In this document: one piece after another, positions 1-7,609 of the stretch
How the letters are laid out: every line of letters begins with the position of its first letter
Position numbering within the stretch: position 1 is the first letter of the stretch
Source: Candidatus Ornithospirochaeta avicola
Lineage (GTDB): Bacteria > Spirochaetota > Spirochaetia > Sphaerochaetales > Sphaerochaetaceae
Assembly (NCBI GenBank): GCA_019113245.1
Contig: DXHU01000015.1
Location: forward strand, 85,683 to 149,682
Direction: 5' to 3'
Length of the DNA stretch: 64,000 nt
Translations under genes and position numbers: made by a program
The notes under the pieces: model-generated
The model's input: the letters and a program-made list of their open reading frames with translations, nothing else
The model's database searches: none
What the model was told of the DNA's origin: nothing

Positions 1-1
1 G

Positions 2-937
2 GCGATATATAATTTCCCTCCTGAGAAAATAATCTCATTCTTTGAAAACAAGCTCCATGTGCCTTCCTGCGTCAGCGAAAACGGGAAGGTGTTCCCATCA
101 AGCGGAAAAAGCAGCACAGTCCTCTCAGCCCTCCTCGATAACGCTGGGCAGACAATATACTCAGAGAAAGTTGTTGACATAACAAAGAAAGATGATTTTT
201 TCATTGTGCGCACAGAAAAGAATTCCTACACTTCAAGATATGTAATTGTAGCTGCAGGAGGAAACAGCTTTCCTAAAACGGGAAGCGACGGATCAATATG
301 CTCTCTTTTGAAAAAACTCGGGCATACGATAATCCCCTTCTCTCCCGCACTTTCAAGGATAAAGACAAATACAGATTTCTCAGCAGCATCGGGAATCACA
401 ATTAATCTTGCAATCAAAGGAAAGGAAGGCTCTTGCAAAGGCTCTGCTGTAATAACTCCCTCAGGATTCGGAGGACCTGCTGCAGAAAACTTCTCACGCT
501 ATTTAAAACAAAAGGAAGAAATAACAGTAGACTTTCTCCCTGATGAAGAACTAGAAATAAACAGATGTGCAAAGGAAGTGAGAAATGTACTTCCTCTTCC
601 CACATCTCTGCTTTCAGTCCTCATTGAAAAAAGAATCCTGGAGAAAAAAAGCGCAGAGCTGACAAAAGAAGAAGAAAGAAAAATAATAAGCTCGCTCAAA
701 AGCTTTAAAACATCAGCCTCTGCCGATGAAAAAAGCGCGATGAGTAGCCGCGGAGGCGTTAGCACAAAAGAAATCGACAGCAAAAGCATGCACTCAAGGA
801 TTGTGGAAAACTTGTATTTTACCGGAGAAATAATGGATGTAGATGCATTCTGCGGCGGATACAGTCTGACATTTGCATTCTCCTCCGCCGCACTTGCGTG
901 CCAGGATATTGAAAAAAGACTCTCTCAAGAAAAATAG
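2..937 (+). CDS. HI0933/YhiN-family FAD-dependent oxidoreductase, 5' end cut by the window edge
   Basis: The reading frame is open to the left edge of the window, so the gene starts outside; the GTG at 59 is an internal Val and not a start. The visible part is about 311 residues of a family usually near 400, so the N-terminal GxGxxG dinucleotide fold is missing. The visible part has the second family motif, an AAGGNSFP segment followed by TGSDG, and the C-terminal FTGEIMDVDAFCGGYSL block, which matches the conserved 'aGE.lDvdG.tGGYNL' that closes the FAD site. Members are cytosolic flavoproteins of uncertain substrate, often annotated as aminoacetone oxidase or NAD(P)/FAD oxidoreductase. The next gene starts 36 bases on and has its own promoter. 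Family call is firm, function is not. Confidence 0.9.
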   Translation, partial: AIYNFPPEKIISFFENKLHVPSCVSENGKVFPSSGKSSTVLSALLDNAGQTIYSEKVVDITKKDDFFIVRTEKNSYTSRYVIVAAGGNSFPKTGSDGSICSLLKKLGHTIIPFSPALSRIKTNTDFSAASGITINLAIKGKEGSCKGSAVITPSGFGGPAAENFSRYLKQKEEITVDFLPDEELEINRCAKEVRNVLPLPTSLLSVLIEKRILEKKSAELTKEEERKIISSLKSFKTSASADEKSAMSSRGGVSTKEIDSKSMHSRIVENLYFTGEIMDVDAFCGGYSLTFAFSSAALACQDIEKRLSQEK

Positions 938-938
938 A

Positions 939-967
939 TTAATTTCCATCTCCTTTTATGCTAATAT
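939..967 (+). promoter_or_regulatory. Leaderless promoter of the OsmC-like gene
   Basis: TTAATT (939-944), a 17-base spacer and TAATAT (962-967) preceded by TGC, an extended -10. The ATG at 974 lies exactly six bases after the -10, where transcription would start. No Shine-Dalgarno is present. Confidence 0.6.
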
Positions 968-973
968 TCTTAT

Positions 974-1348
974 ATGAGAGAAATAGAGGCACATTTTTCA
1001 AAAGAACGGAGATACTTTGAGAATTCAATCGGACGTGAGTTTGATTTCACACAATCAAGCGGGCCATATGAATATCTGTTAGGAGCTCTCTCTGGATGCC
1101 TTTATTCGACATTCATGTCAATCAAGGATGAGGATCTCACGTTCGACAGCGTTGATATAACCGTCCGCGGAGAGAAAAGACAGGAAGAACCGACTTTTCT
1201 TGAAAACACTTATCTGCATGTTCAGGCAAAAGGAGCGAGCAGCAAAGAAAAGTTTGAAAAGTCATTCATCCTCGCTTCAGAAAAATGTTCCATATTTCAG
1301 ACAATAAAGAAAGTAAGCAAAATGCATCTTGAGGTGAGCTTTTCATGA
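974..1348 (+). CDS. OsmC-like family protein
   Basis: This 124-residue protein has the OsmC/Ohr layout: a 'PYEYLLGALSGCL' helix carrying Cys42 and a second Cys at about 105 in 'SEKCSIFQTI', the two thiol positions used by OsmC/Ohr peroxidases to reduce organic hydroperoxides in the cytosol. It is a little shorter than the usual 135-145 residues, because the N-terminal strand region is short. The segment after the first Cys is less conserved than in true Ohr, so YhfA-type OsmC-like protein is the safer name. The start has no ribosome binding site and sits six bases after a -10 hexamer. The stop overlaps the start of the next gene (ATGA), so the two form a transcription unit. Confidence 0.8.
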   Translation: MREIEAHFSKERRYFENSIGREFDFTQSSGPYEYLLGALSGCLYSTFMSIKDEDLTFDSVDITVRGEKRQEEPTFLENTYLHVQAKGASSKEKFEKSFILASEKCSIFQTIKKVSKMHLEVSFS

Positions 1349-1845
1349 AAGGAAAAAGAGAAGAGAACATAGATACTTTCGGATATTTCAAAGGAGCGCT
1401 CAAAAGACTTTTCAAATATGATGAGGAGCTTCTTGAGATGAAATACAGGAAAGAAACGGTAATAAACAGGATTTCTCTTTATATGAGCGAGAGCCTCGAA
1501 GAAGGAAACAATGTCGATACATCCATACTAGGAGCAGACCTGGTAATCTGGGACAGAAAAGGGAATATCGACTTTGCGCTGTTCTTATCAAAAGACTATC
1601 TTTCTGAAGAAGGAAAAAGAAAGGCACGGGCTTTCCATCTTGCATATAAACCGAATCTTACGCTGGCATTCTCAATACTGAAAGAAAAAGACTATGTCCT
1701 CATTTACAGATGCGAAAAAGATTATGTGGATTATATCCATTACAATTTAGATTCCTTTGAGGACAGGATGCTCAAGCGTGTACTGCTTGATGAGGACAGC
1801 AAGGAAAGTCTTCTTTTCTCGCCAAAGAAAAAAACTAAGACCTGA
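1345..1845 (+). CDS. Conserved-looking hypothetical protein (166 aa)
   Basis: I do not recognise this family. The start codon overlaps the stop of the OsmC-like gene by four bases, and the last 11 bases overlap the convergent DUF6062 gene. The protein is soluble, highly charged and has no signal peptide or membrane segment. Residues about 60-110 read as a short alpha/beta core: a hydrophobic strand with 'ADLVIWDRKGNI', then 'FALFLSKDYL', a basic helix, and later 'DYVLIYRC'. The Asp/strand/Lys arrangement is faintly like a degenerate PD-(D/E)XK fold, but the expected acidic residue before the Lys is replaced by Phe-Leu-Ser, so no nuclease activity is claimed. The tail is Lys-rich. Coding status is supported by overlap with its neighbour and normal codon use. 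Confidence 0.65.
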   Translation: MKGKREENIDTFGYFKGALKRLFKYDEELLEMKYRKETVINRISLYMSESLEEGNNVDTSILGADLVIWDRKGNIDFALFLSKDYLSEEGKRKARAFHLAYKPNLTLAFSILKEKDYVLIYRCEKDYVDYIHYNLDSFEDRMLKRVLLDEDSKESLLFSPKKKTKT

Positions 1846-2575
1846 TTCTGCTCTCATCAAGGATTCTGCATGATGAAGTGAATTTATCAACAGCCCTGTT
1901 TGCCGCATCCTCGCATCCGTTCCAGCTCTTGTCTTTATTCTCGCTCTTATATTTCTGAGTCAGCCACTGATCATCTTTCTGGACTCTGTCCAGATTATCA
2001 CGCATGAGAGCAATTAGAGTATGATAGAAATCAACAAGCGCATCACCCTTCATGACTTCTTTAGCCGCTTCAAAGAGCTTTTCTGTATGATGTATGCATA
2101 GTCCTTTGCTTTCCTTGAATGCCTTTTTAAATTCAGAATCCTCAAGATAAAGAGAGCAGGCAGTGAAAAGATACCGCTCAAGTCGCTCACTCATTCTCTG
2201 ACACACGAGGCATCCTTTTTCCCTCTCATGGTAAGAAGAAAAGAGAGACGATGCTGTTTTTTCTATTTTCGAAGCTTTGCCGCTTGAGAGTATTTTCTCA
2301 TAAAAAGGAGAGAATATCCTTTTGTTCTCATCATAATATGTATCCATCATGAGAGCCAGAGCCTGAGCCTTTTTCCCATCAGAGAGAAGATGCATGTGAT
2401 GGTGGCAGAATCCGTATGTATTTGTCTTTATCCTCACTTCAGGAGTCATGATAGCAGAGGAAAGATAATAGTTCACAGCATCCTCCTCTGCTTCCTTCAT
2501 CAAAGAGCAGATGAAACACTCATCATCTTTTTTAAGTGCATCCCATACAGGAATCGTCTCAAGCTGGATTTTCAT
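1835..2575 (-). CDS. DUF6062-family protein
   Basis: A 246-residue cytosolic protein with paired cysteines and histidine clusters: C20xxC23 at the N terminus, 'GFCHHHMHL' near residue 57, 'CLVCQRM' near 121, and 'GLCIHH' near 160. This repeated Cys/His pattern is that of DUF6062 proteins from Firmicutes and spirochaetes; metal binding is likely but the function is unknown. The N terminus 'MKIQLETIPVWDAL' is also typical of the family. The gene overlaps the stop of the upstream transketolase C half by four bases, so it is the last gene of a four-gene minus-strand operon (aldolase-fold protein, transketolase N, transketolase C, DUF6062). It is convergent with, and overlaps by 11 bases, the unknown gene on the plus strand. 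Confidence 0.75.
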   Translation of the reverse strand: MKIQLETIPVWDALKKDDECFICSLMKEAEEDAVNYYLSSAIMTPEVRIKTNTYGFCHHHMHLLSDGKKAQALALMMDTYYDENKRIFSPFYEKILSSGKASKIEKTASSLFSSYHEREKGCLVCQRMSERLERYLFTACSLYLEDSEFKKAFKESKGLCIHHTEKLFEAAKEVMKGDALVDFYHTLIALMRDNLDRVQKDDQWLTQKYKSENKDKSWNGCEDAANRAVDKFTSSCRILDESRIRS

Positions 2576-3522
2576 CTTGCCAGAATATTCTCCACTTTCT
2601 TAAGCATCACAGGAAGGGTGAATCCGTATGCCTCTTTCAGATAGGAAAGCGGGCCTACCTGACCATATTCATCTTTTATGCTCAAAAAATCCATCTTGAC
2701 CGGGGAGTTTGCTGCATAATATGCGGCAATGGATTCTCCCACTCCACCTGCATAGCGTCCGTTCTCCATGACAATGACACGGCCACATCTTGAAGCAATC
2801 CTGTCAAGAGTCTCAGTATCCATAGGCCTGACTGTATGCCAGTCAATGACTGTAGCCTTTATTCCTCTTTTCTCAAGCTCTTGCTTTGTCTCAAGTGCAA
2901 GATCCACCATGAGAACTCCTGTTGCAACCAAAGCAACATCAGATCCGTCTGCAAGCTCGATTGCCTTTCCAAGCTTTATCTCATCATCGGCTGAATAGCG
3001 GAAGCTTATTCCCTTTCTCGGTGTTCTGATATAACTCGGTTTTCCATTGAAATACACCTGCTGAGTAAGTGCATAGAGGCTCTGGGCATCACTTGGTTCG
3101 ATTATCACGAAAGACGGGACCTGACGCATCAGGGCAATGTCCTCAAAAGGCATATGGGTTCCACCGTTGTACTGTGCAACTATTCCCGGATCGCTTCCTA
3201 TGATGTGCACTGTACGGTTTGTATATCCTATGCTGATAAGTATCTGGTCATAGGCTCGCCTTGTTGCAAAACATGCGAAGCTGTGGATAAAGGGGGTAAG
3301 GCCCGCAGATGCCATTCCTCCTGCTACTGCAGCCATGTTCGCTTCCGCAATTCCTGCGTTGAAGAAGCGGGAGGGAAATTCCTTTTTGAATGTGGTGCTG
3401 GTAATGCACGAAGAAAGGTCTGCATCAAGGAAAACTATATCCTTGTGCTCTTTTGCAAGATCCACTACTGCCCCGATAACCGTTTCTCTGTAATGATTGT
3501 AGCAATGTGCGTCTTTCATCAT
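2572..3522 (-). CDS. Transketolase, C-terminal subunit (pyrimidine-binding and C-terminal domains)
   Basis: This 316-residue protein is the second half of a split transketolase. It has the 'NAGIAEANMAAVAGG' block, in which Glu60 is the residue expected to activate the thiamine diphosphate pyrimidine ring, followed by the transketolase C-terminal domain from about residue 190 ('ALVATGVLMVDLALE', 'IDWHTVRPMD'). Together with the N subunit it would transfer two-carbon ketol groups in the non-oxidative pentose phosphate pathway or in a peripheral sugar route. Split transketolases are often linked to uncertain sugar pathways rather than to the housekeeping enzyme. The ATG overlaps the stop of the N subunit by four bases, consistent with translational coupling of a stoichiometric complex. 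Confidence 0.92.
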   Translation of the reverse strand: MMKDAHCYNHYRETVIGAVVDLAKEHKDIVFLDADLSSCITSTTFKKEFPSRFFNAGIAEANMAAVAGGMASAGLTPFIHSFACFATRRAYDQILISIGYTNRTVHIIGSDPGIVAQYNGGTHMPFEDIALMRQVPSFVIIEPSDAQSLYALTQQVYFNGKPSYIRTPRKGISFRYSADDEIKLGKAIELADGSDVALVATGVLMVDLALETKQELEKRGIKATVIDWHTVRPMDTETLDRIASRCGRVIVMENGRYAGGVGESIAAYYAANSPVKMDFLSIKDEYGQVGPLSYLKEAYGFTLPVMLKKVENILAR

Positions 3523-4352
3523 ACACCTTCCCTCTCTTCCAGCATCCTGATTGCCTCATCAGCCTTTGCGCTGTCAATGCTCATTGAATGGTTGTTTTCA
3601 ATTCCCTCTCCAGGAATATAACCGCGGCTTTTCTGCGTATTGAGGATTATCATATGGGGTTTGCCTTTTACTGTCTTTGCTTTCTTTATTGCCTCTTCAA
3701 GCATCTGGAATGAGTGCCCGTCAATCTCATATGTATCCCATCCGAATGCCTCATAACGCTCTTTCATCATATGCATGGGAACAATGGAGTCTGTATATCC
3801 GTCAAGCTGTGCCCCGTTCATGTCAGTGAATGCTATGAGGTTGTCAACCTTCCATGCAGCTGCATCCTCTGCAGCTTCCCATACTTCTCCTTCCTGGCTC
3901 TCTCCGTCTCCAACAATTGCATATGTCCAGCTGTCCCAGCCGTTTACTCGCTGTGCGCATGCGATGCCGAGTGCGGCAGAAATCCCCTGTCCAAGAGATC
4001 CTGCTGTAAAATCGATGCCGGGAGTCTTAAGCATGTCAACATGGCTTGGAAGCGTGGTCCCGCCCTGATTGAGAGTCATCAGCAGGCTTTCATCAAAATA
4101 TCCTTTCTTGGCAAGGATTGCATAAAGAGCAGGTCCGCTATGCCCTTTTGAGAGAACAAGACGATCACGCTCAGGCCAGTCGGGACGTGAAGGGTCAATT
4201 CTCATTTCCGCATAATAAAGGTATGTAAGAACCTCTATTACTGACATAGATCCGCCGATATGCCCGCTGCCGAATGAAGAAATGCATCTTATCGTCTTTC
4301 TTCTGGCATCAAGGGCCTCTTTCTTCAAACCTTCAAGTCTGGCTTTATCCAT
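3519..4352 (-). CDS. Transketolase, N-terminal subunit (thiamine diphosphate-binding)
   Basis: This 277-residue protein is the first half of a split transketolase. It shows the thiamine diphosphate motif starting at 'VGDGESQEG' and closing at 'DMNGAQLDG', the 'LSKGHSGPALYAIL' block and 'GSLGQGISAALGIA', all standard for the N-terminal half. The start is preceded by an AGGAG site. It is the second gene of the operon, 15 bases after an aldolase-fold protein. A housekeeping full-length transketolase is not seen in the window, so whether this pair serves central metabolism cannot be decided here. Confidence 0.92.
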   Translation of the reverse strand: MDKARLEGLKKEALDARRKTIRCISSFGSGHIGGSMSVIEVLTYLYYAEMRIDPSRPDWPERDRLVLSKGHSGPALYAILAKKGYFDESLLMTLNQGGTTLPSHVDMLKTPGIDFTAGSLGQGISAALGIACAQRVNGWDSWTYAIVGDGESQEGEVWEAAEDAAAWKVDNLIAFTDMNGAQLDGYTDSIVPMHMMKERYEAFGWDTYEIDGHSFQMLEEAIKKAKTVKGKPHMIILNTQKSRGYIPGEGIENNHSMSIDSAKADEAIRMLEEREGV

Positions 4353-4367
4353 ATGCGCTCCTAAAAT

Positions 4368-4976
4368 TTATTTTGTCCTAATAAACTTAAGCTTGGGCAA
4401 TACCCCACCCCTATGGAAAACGTTCAGTTTTGCAACCGCATCCAGAAGCTCAAGCTTGTAATACGCGATTGCAGGTGAGGGACCTAGAACCACCACGCCA
4501 AGATTGTCAATAATTATTATATCCGTGTCAACACATGCATCTCTTACTGTCTCTGCAAGAGAAAGAGAATTGCTCTTCTGGTATGGGATTCTCTTTATGT
4601 TCTTGAGCATAACAGAGGTTTCCTCCGTAAAAGCTATCTGTATTTCCCCTGCCTCAGAAGAAAGGAAAGGAAGAGATGCAAGAGGAGCGTAGAACACGCA
4701 ATCTATATCACTCCTTCTTTCGTATATGACACGATGAACATTCACTGGAAACCTTATCCCGTTTTCAAGAATTTCTCCTGTGTAGATATCAAATGTGCTT
4801 ACATCCTGTTCTGCTATGTCAAAGCGTGGAATCTCCGGTCTGTTGACAATGAAGTAACCTTCGCTCTTAATCGATATTTCCCCTCTGAAAGTATTGAAAT
4901 AACCCTTATCAAAACATCTTCTTGTGAATGAAACAACCTGCTGAACAAGTGCTGCTTTCGTGCTCTGAGCCTTCAT
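4368..4976 (-). CDS. Class II aldolase/adducin-fold protein without the zinc-binding histidines
   Basis: The 202-residue protein follows the class II aldolase (fuculose-phosphate aldolase-like) fold: 'FNTFRGEISIKSEGYFIVN' replaces the usual 'GNiS.R....ilitp', and 'HRVIYERRSDIDCVFYAPLAS' aligns with the family's 'mH..iY..RpDv.avvHtH'. The zinc pair His-x-His is therefore Tyr-Ala-Pro in this protein, and the third ligand His near residue 155 is not obvious. Catalysis by the usual zinc enolate mechanism looks unlikely, so a binding, regulatory or changed activity is more probable. It leads the transketolase operon. The start is chosen at 4976 because a -10 (TATTCT) ends six bases upstream and no Shine-Dalgarno exists. 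The family call is good; the function is unknown. Confidence 0.75.
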   Translation of the reverse strand: MKAQSTKAALVQQVVSFTRRCFDKGYFNTFRGEISIKSEGYFIVNRPEIPRFDIAEQDVSTFDIYTGEILENGIRFPVNVHRVIYERRSDIDCVFYAPLASLPFLSSEAGEIQIAFTEETSVMLKNIKRIPYQKSNSLSLAETVRDACVDTDIIIIDNLGVVVLGPSPAIAYYKLELLDAVAKLNVFHRGGVLPKLKFIRTK

Positions 4977-4982
4977 GCATCC

Positions 4983-5011
4983 AGAATAACATATACTTTT
5001 CTGATTGTTAA
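4983..5011 (-). promoter_or_regulatory. Leaderless promoter of the transketolase operon
   Basis: On the minus strand: TTAACA (5011-5006), a 17-base spacer and TATTCT (4988-4983), then six bases to the ATG. The -35 shares the TTGTTAA at 5005-5011 with the divergent proS promoter, so the two promoters are back to back on the same bases. Confidence 0.65.
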
Positions 5012-5033
5012 GAAAATGAATTTATGATTTAAT
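5005..5033 (+). promoter_or_regulatory. proS promoter
   Basis: TTGTTA (5005-5010), a 17-base spacer and TTTAAT (5028-5033), followed by GAGGAG at 5041 and the ATG at 5058. It overlaps the divergent -35 of the transketolase operon. Confidence 0.5.
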
Positions 5034-5057
5034 GGCTTTTGAGGAGAATTTCGTACT

Positions 5058-6815
5058 ATGAGAATGTCAAAAATGTTTTCCAGAACACTCAGAGAAGCCC
5101 CCAGCGGAGCAGACAGCAAAGGCTATGAATATCTGCTGCGTGCGGGGTATATCAAGCAGCTCGGAGCGGGAATCTTCTCCCTGCTTCCACTTGGCCTGAG
5201 AAGTATCAGGAAAATAGAAAATATAGTCAGGCAGGAGATGAACAGAATCGGATGCGAGGAAATCCAGATGCCTCTTGTCAATCCTGCAGATATATGGAAG
5301 GAAAGCGGAAGATACTACTCAATAGACAAGGAACTTGCGCGCTTTGAGGACAGAACAGGACGGGATATGGTCCTTGCGATGACACACGAGGAAGCATGCA
5401 CTACAATCGCCCGTGATGAGATTGACAGCTACAAGCGTCTTCCTGTGACAGTCTACCAGATTCAGACAAAGTTCCGCGATGATCCGCGCCCGAGGGCAGG
5501 GCTTATCAGAGTAAGGGAATTCACGATGAAGGATGCCTACTCTTTTGACCGCACCCAGGAAGGGCTGGAAAAGAGCTACAGAGACCAGTACAAGGCATAC
5601 TTCAGAATCTTCTCACGCTGTGCACTCCCTGCAATTGCAGTGAAATCAGATACAGGAATGATGGGCGGAAGCGTCGCACATGAATACATGTATCTTTCTC
5701 CAATTGGAGAAGACACAATCATAACATGTTCAGAATGCGGATACACTGCAAACCGCCAGGTTGCATCCTTTAAGAAAGACTACAAGAAAGAAGAGATGAA
5801 GGATATTCAGAAGGTCGCCACGCCAGATGCAAAGACAATCGAGGAACTCTGCACACTTCTGAACATCAAGGAAAGCGACACATGCAAGGCTGTGTTCATG
5901 GTAGGCACATTCACAGATGAGAACAATGAAGAAAAAACCCGTCTCATCGTTGCCCTGGTCCGCGGAGATCTTGATGTTGAAGAGGCAAAGCTCCAGCATG
6001 CTGCGGGGGCAAATGAAATCAGACCGGCTCATGATGAAGAAATCAGAGAGTGCGGCATGGTCCCTGGCTTTGCAAGCCCGATTGGAGCAAAAGGAGATTT
6101 CATACTCATCGTAGACGACAGCGTCAGCGAGTCAAACAACCTTGTTGCGGGAGCTAATGAAGAAGGCTATCACCTGATGAACACCAACTTCGGAAGAGAC
6201 TTCAAGGGAACGGTGAAAGACATAGCAAGCGCAAGAAGCGGACATAAGTGTCCTCACTGCGGCTCACCTCTGAATGCAAGCAAGGGCGTTGAGATCGGAA
6301 ACATCTTCCAGCTCGGAACAAAGTACAGTCAGGCAATGAAGTGTGAATATCAGGATGAGGACGGCACAAGAAAGCCTGTTATAATGGGATGCTATGGAAT
6401 CGGAATCGGAAGACTCCTTGCCTGTGTGGCAGAGGAATACAATGATGAGGGAGGTCTCAAAATGCCTATCTCCGTTGCCCCTTATCAGGTCCACCTTGTA
6501 TCACTCATAAAGGATACAGGGCTTGCAGATTCCATCTACGACAGACTCATAGCTGAAGGAATAGAGGTGCTTTATGATGACAGGAAAGAATCTGCAGGCG
6601 TCAAGTTCGCAGATGCAGATCTTATCGGTGTTCCTTTGAGGATAACTCTTGGGAACAAGAGCATCAAGGAAGGCAAGGTCGAAGTAAGAATCCGTTCAAA
6701 CGGAGAAGTTACAAGCTACAGTCTTGATACCATGATTGATGACATCAAGAGAGAGATTGCAAAAGAAGAAAAGAAAATCGAGGATGGTATCATCAATAAG
6801 GAACTTGAAGACTGA
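5058..6815 (+). CDS. proS: Proline--tRNA ligase
   Basis: A 585-residue class II aminoacyl-tRNA synthetase that charges tRNA-Pro. The N terminus 'MSKMFSRTLREAP' and 'LLRAGYIKQLGAGI' is diagnostic for bacterial-type ProRS. Motif 2 is in 'TKFRDDPRPRAGLIRVREF' with 'MKDAYSFD' after it, and motif 3 is 'GCYGIGIGRLLACVAEE'. Between motifs 2 and 3 (about residues 225-400) lies the bacterial INS editing domain that clears Ala-tRNA-Pro, and the C-terminal 'VAPYQVHLVSL' onward is the anticodon-binding domain. Length is normal. The chosen ATG has GAGGAG 11 bases upstream; the ATG two codons later is an alternative. An intrinsic terminator follows at 6837. Confidence 0.97.
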   Translation: MRMSKMFSRTLREAPSGADSKGYEYLLRAGYIKQLGAGIFSLLPLGLRSIRKIENIVRQEMNRIGCEEIQMPLVNPADIWKESGRYYSIDKELARFEDRTGRDMVLAMTHEEACTTIARDEIDSYKRLPVTVYQIQTKFRDDPRPRAGLIRVREFTMKDAYSFDRTQEGLEKSYRDQYKAYFRIFSRCALPAIAVKSDTGMMGGSVAHEYMYLSPIGEDTIITCSECGYTANRQVASFKKDYKKEEMKDIQKVATPDAKTIEELCTLLNIKESDTCKAVFMVGTFTDENNEEKTRLIVALVRGDLDVEEAKLQHAAGANEIRPAHDEEIRECGMVPGFASPIGAKGDFILIVDDSVSESNNLVAGANEEGYHLMNTNFGRDFKGTVKDIASARSGHKCPHCGSPLNASKGVEIGNIFQLGTKYSQAMKCEYQDEDGTRKPVIMGCYGIGIGRLLACVAEEYNDEGGLKMPISVAPYQVHLVSLIKDTGLADSIYDRLIAEGIEVLYDDRKESAGVKFADADLIGVPLRITLGNKSIKEGKVEVRIRSNGEVTSYSLDTMIDDIKREIAKEEKKIEDGIINKELED

Positions 6816-6836
6816 GTAAGATTACAAAGCACAAGC

Positions 6837-6863
6837 GGGATGCGTCAAAGCATCCCCTTTTTT
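6837..6863 (+). terminator. proS terminator
   Basis: GGGATGC/GCATCCC stem (6837-6843 with 6850-6856) followed by C and a run of six T. It lies 22 bases after the proS stop. Confidence 0.85.
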
Positions 6864-6890
6864 ATAAAAAAACCTGGCAGTTACGCCAGG
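6864..6890 (-). terminator. Terminator of the ankyrin gene
   Basis: On the minus strand CCTGGC, loop, GCCAGG (6890-6873) followed by seven T. It faces the proS terminator and closes the convergent ankyrin gene. Confidence 0.8.
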
Positions 6891-6913
6891 CTTCAGTCAG
6901 ATGACACGAATTA

Positions 6914-7426
6914 TCAGTTTGCGCCGTTCTCCTTGAGAAGGTTAATCACATATGTTCTCTTTGCATTCTTTGCATAGTCAAGAACACTGTGTCCCTGGTA
7001 ATCACATGCATTGACATCTGCACCGCTCTTGATGAGCTGTGTTGTAATCTTTGTCTCAGGGTTGCTGTTTACAGCCATGATGAGAGCTGTCTCGCCAAGG
7101 TAGTTTCTTGCATCGATGTTTGCACCTGCTGCAAGAAGAGCCTCAATCACTTTTGGATTTTTGCTGCTGTTTGCTGCAAGATGAAGTGAATTTGAGCGGT
7201 ACTTAGGCTCTGCCTCATGAATGTCTGCCCCTGCCTGGATGAGTGCATTGAGAACTACTACAGAGTGGTTGTACTGAGCAGCAAGCATCACAGGTGTAAG
7301 ACCCCATTCATTGTGTGCGTTGACATCCGCACCCTGATCGATGATGTCTTTGATCTCTCTTGCCTTTGTTGCTGTGATGGCAAGAGTGAGTAATTTCTTG
7401 TTAAGTGATTCTTTAGATTTTGCCAT
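6914..7426 (-). CDS. Ankyrin repeat protein
   Basis: A 170-residue protein made almost entirely of about four to five ankyrin repeats. The repeat signature is seen in 'NEWGLTPVMLAAQYNH', 'NSLHLAANSSKNPKV', 'NYLGETALIMAVNSNP' and 'DYQGHSVLDYAKNAKR', each followed by a hydrophobic helix and a 'GAD/GAN' turn. There is no signal peptide or membrane anchor, so it should act in the cytosol by binding another protein. The partner cannot be read from the sequence. The gene stands alone between two terminators. A CAGGAG ribosome site lies upstream of the ATG. Confidence 0.88.
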   Translation of the reverse strand: MAKSKESLNKKLLTLAITATKAREIKDIIDQGADVNAHNEWGLTPVMLAAQYNHSVVVLNALIQAGADIHEAEPKYRSNSLHLAANSSKNPKVIEALLAAGANIDARNYLGETALIMAVNSNPETKITTQLIKSGADVNACDYQGHSVLDYAKNAKRTYVINLLKENGAN

Positions 7427-7575
7427 ATTTCAAACTCCTGAATATGAATTTATATCTAATATTTTTTTTTGTAAATATGTTCACTCCTGTTTTTACTAAA
7501 TAAATCTAATCACTGAGAGAAATTATCGGGACAGTATTAAAAAATACTGGTTTAAAGCTCTCTTAACAATTCTCT

Positions 7576-7603
7576 TTGAGAAGCAAACATTTCAGGCTAT
7601 AAT
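7576..7603 (+). promoter_or_regulatory. Leaderless promoter of add
   Basis: TTGAGA (7576-7581), 16-base spacer, TATAAT (7598-7603), then six bases to the ATG at 7610. The predicted transcription start is the start codon itself; no Shine-Dalgarno is present. Confidence 0.75.
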
Positions 7604-7609
7604 TTAACT

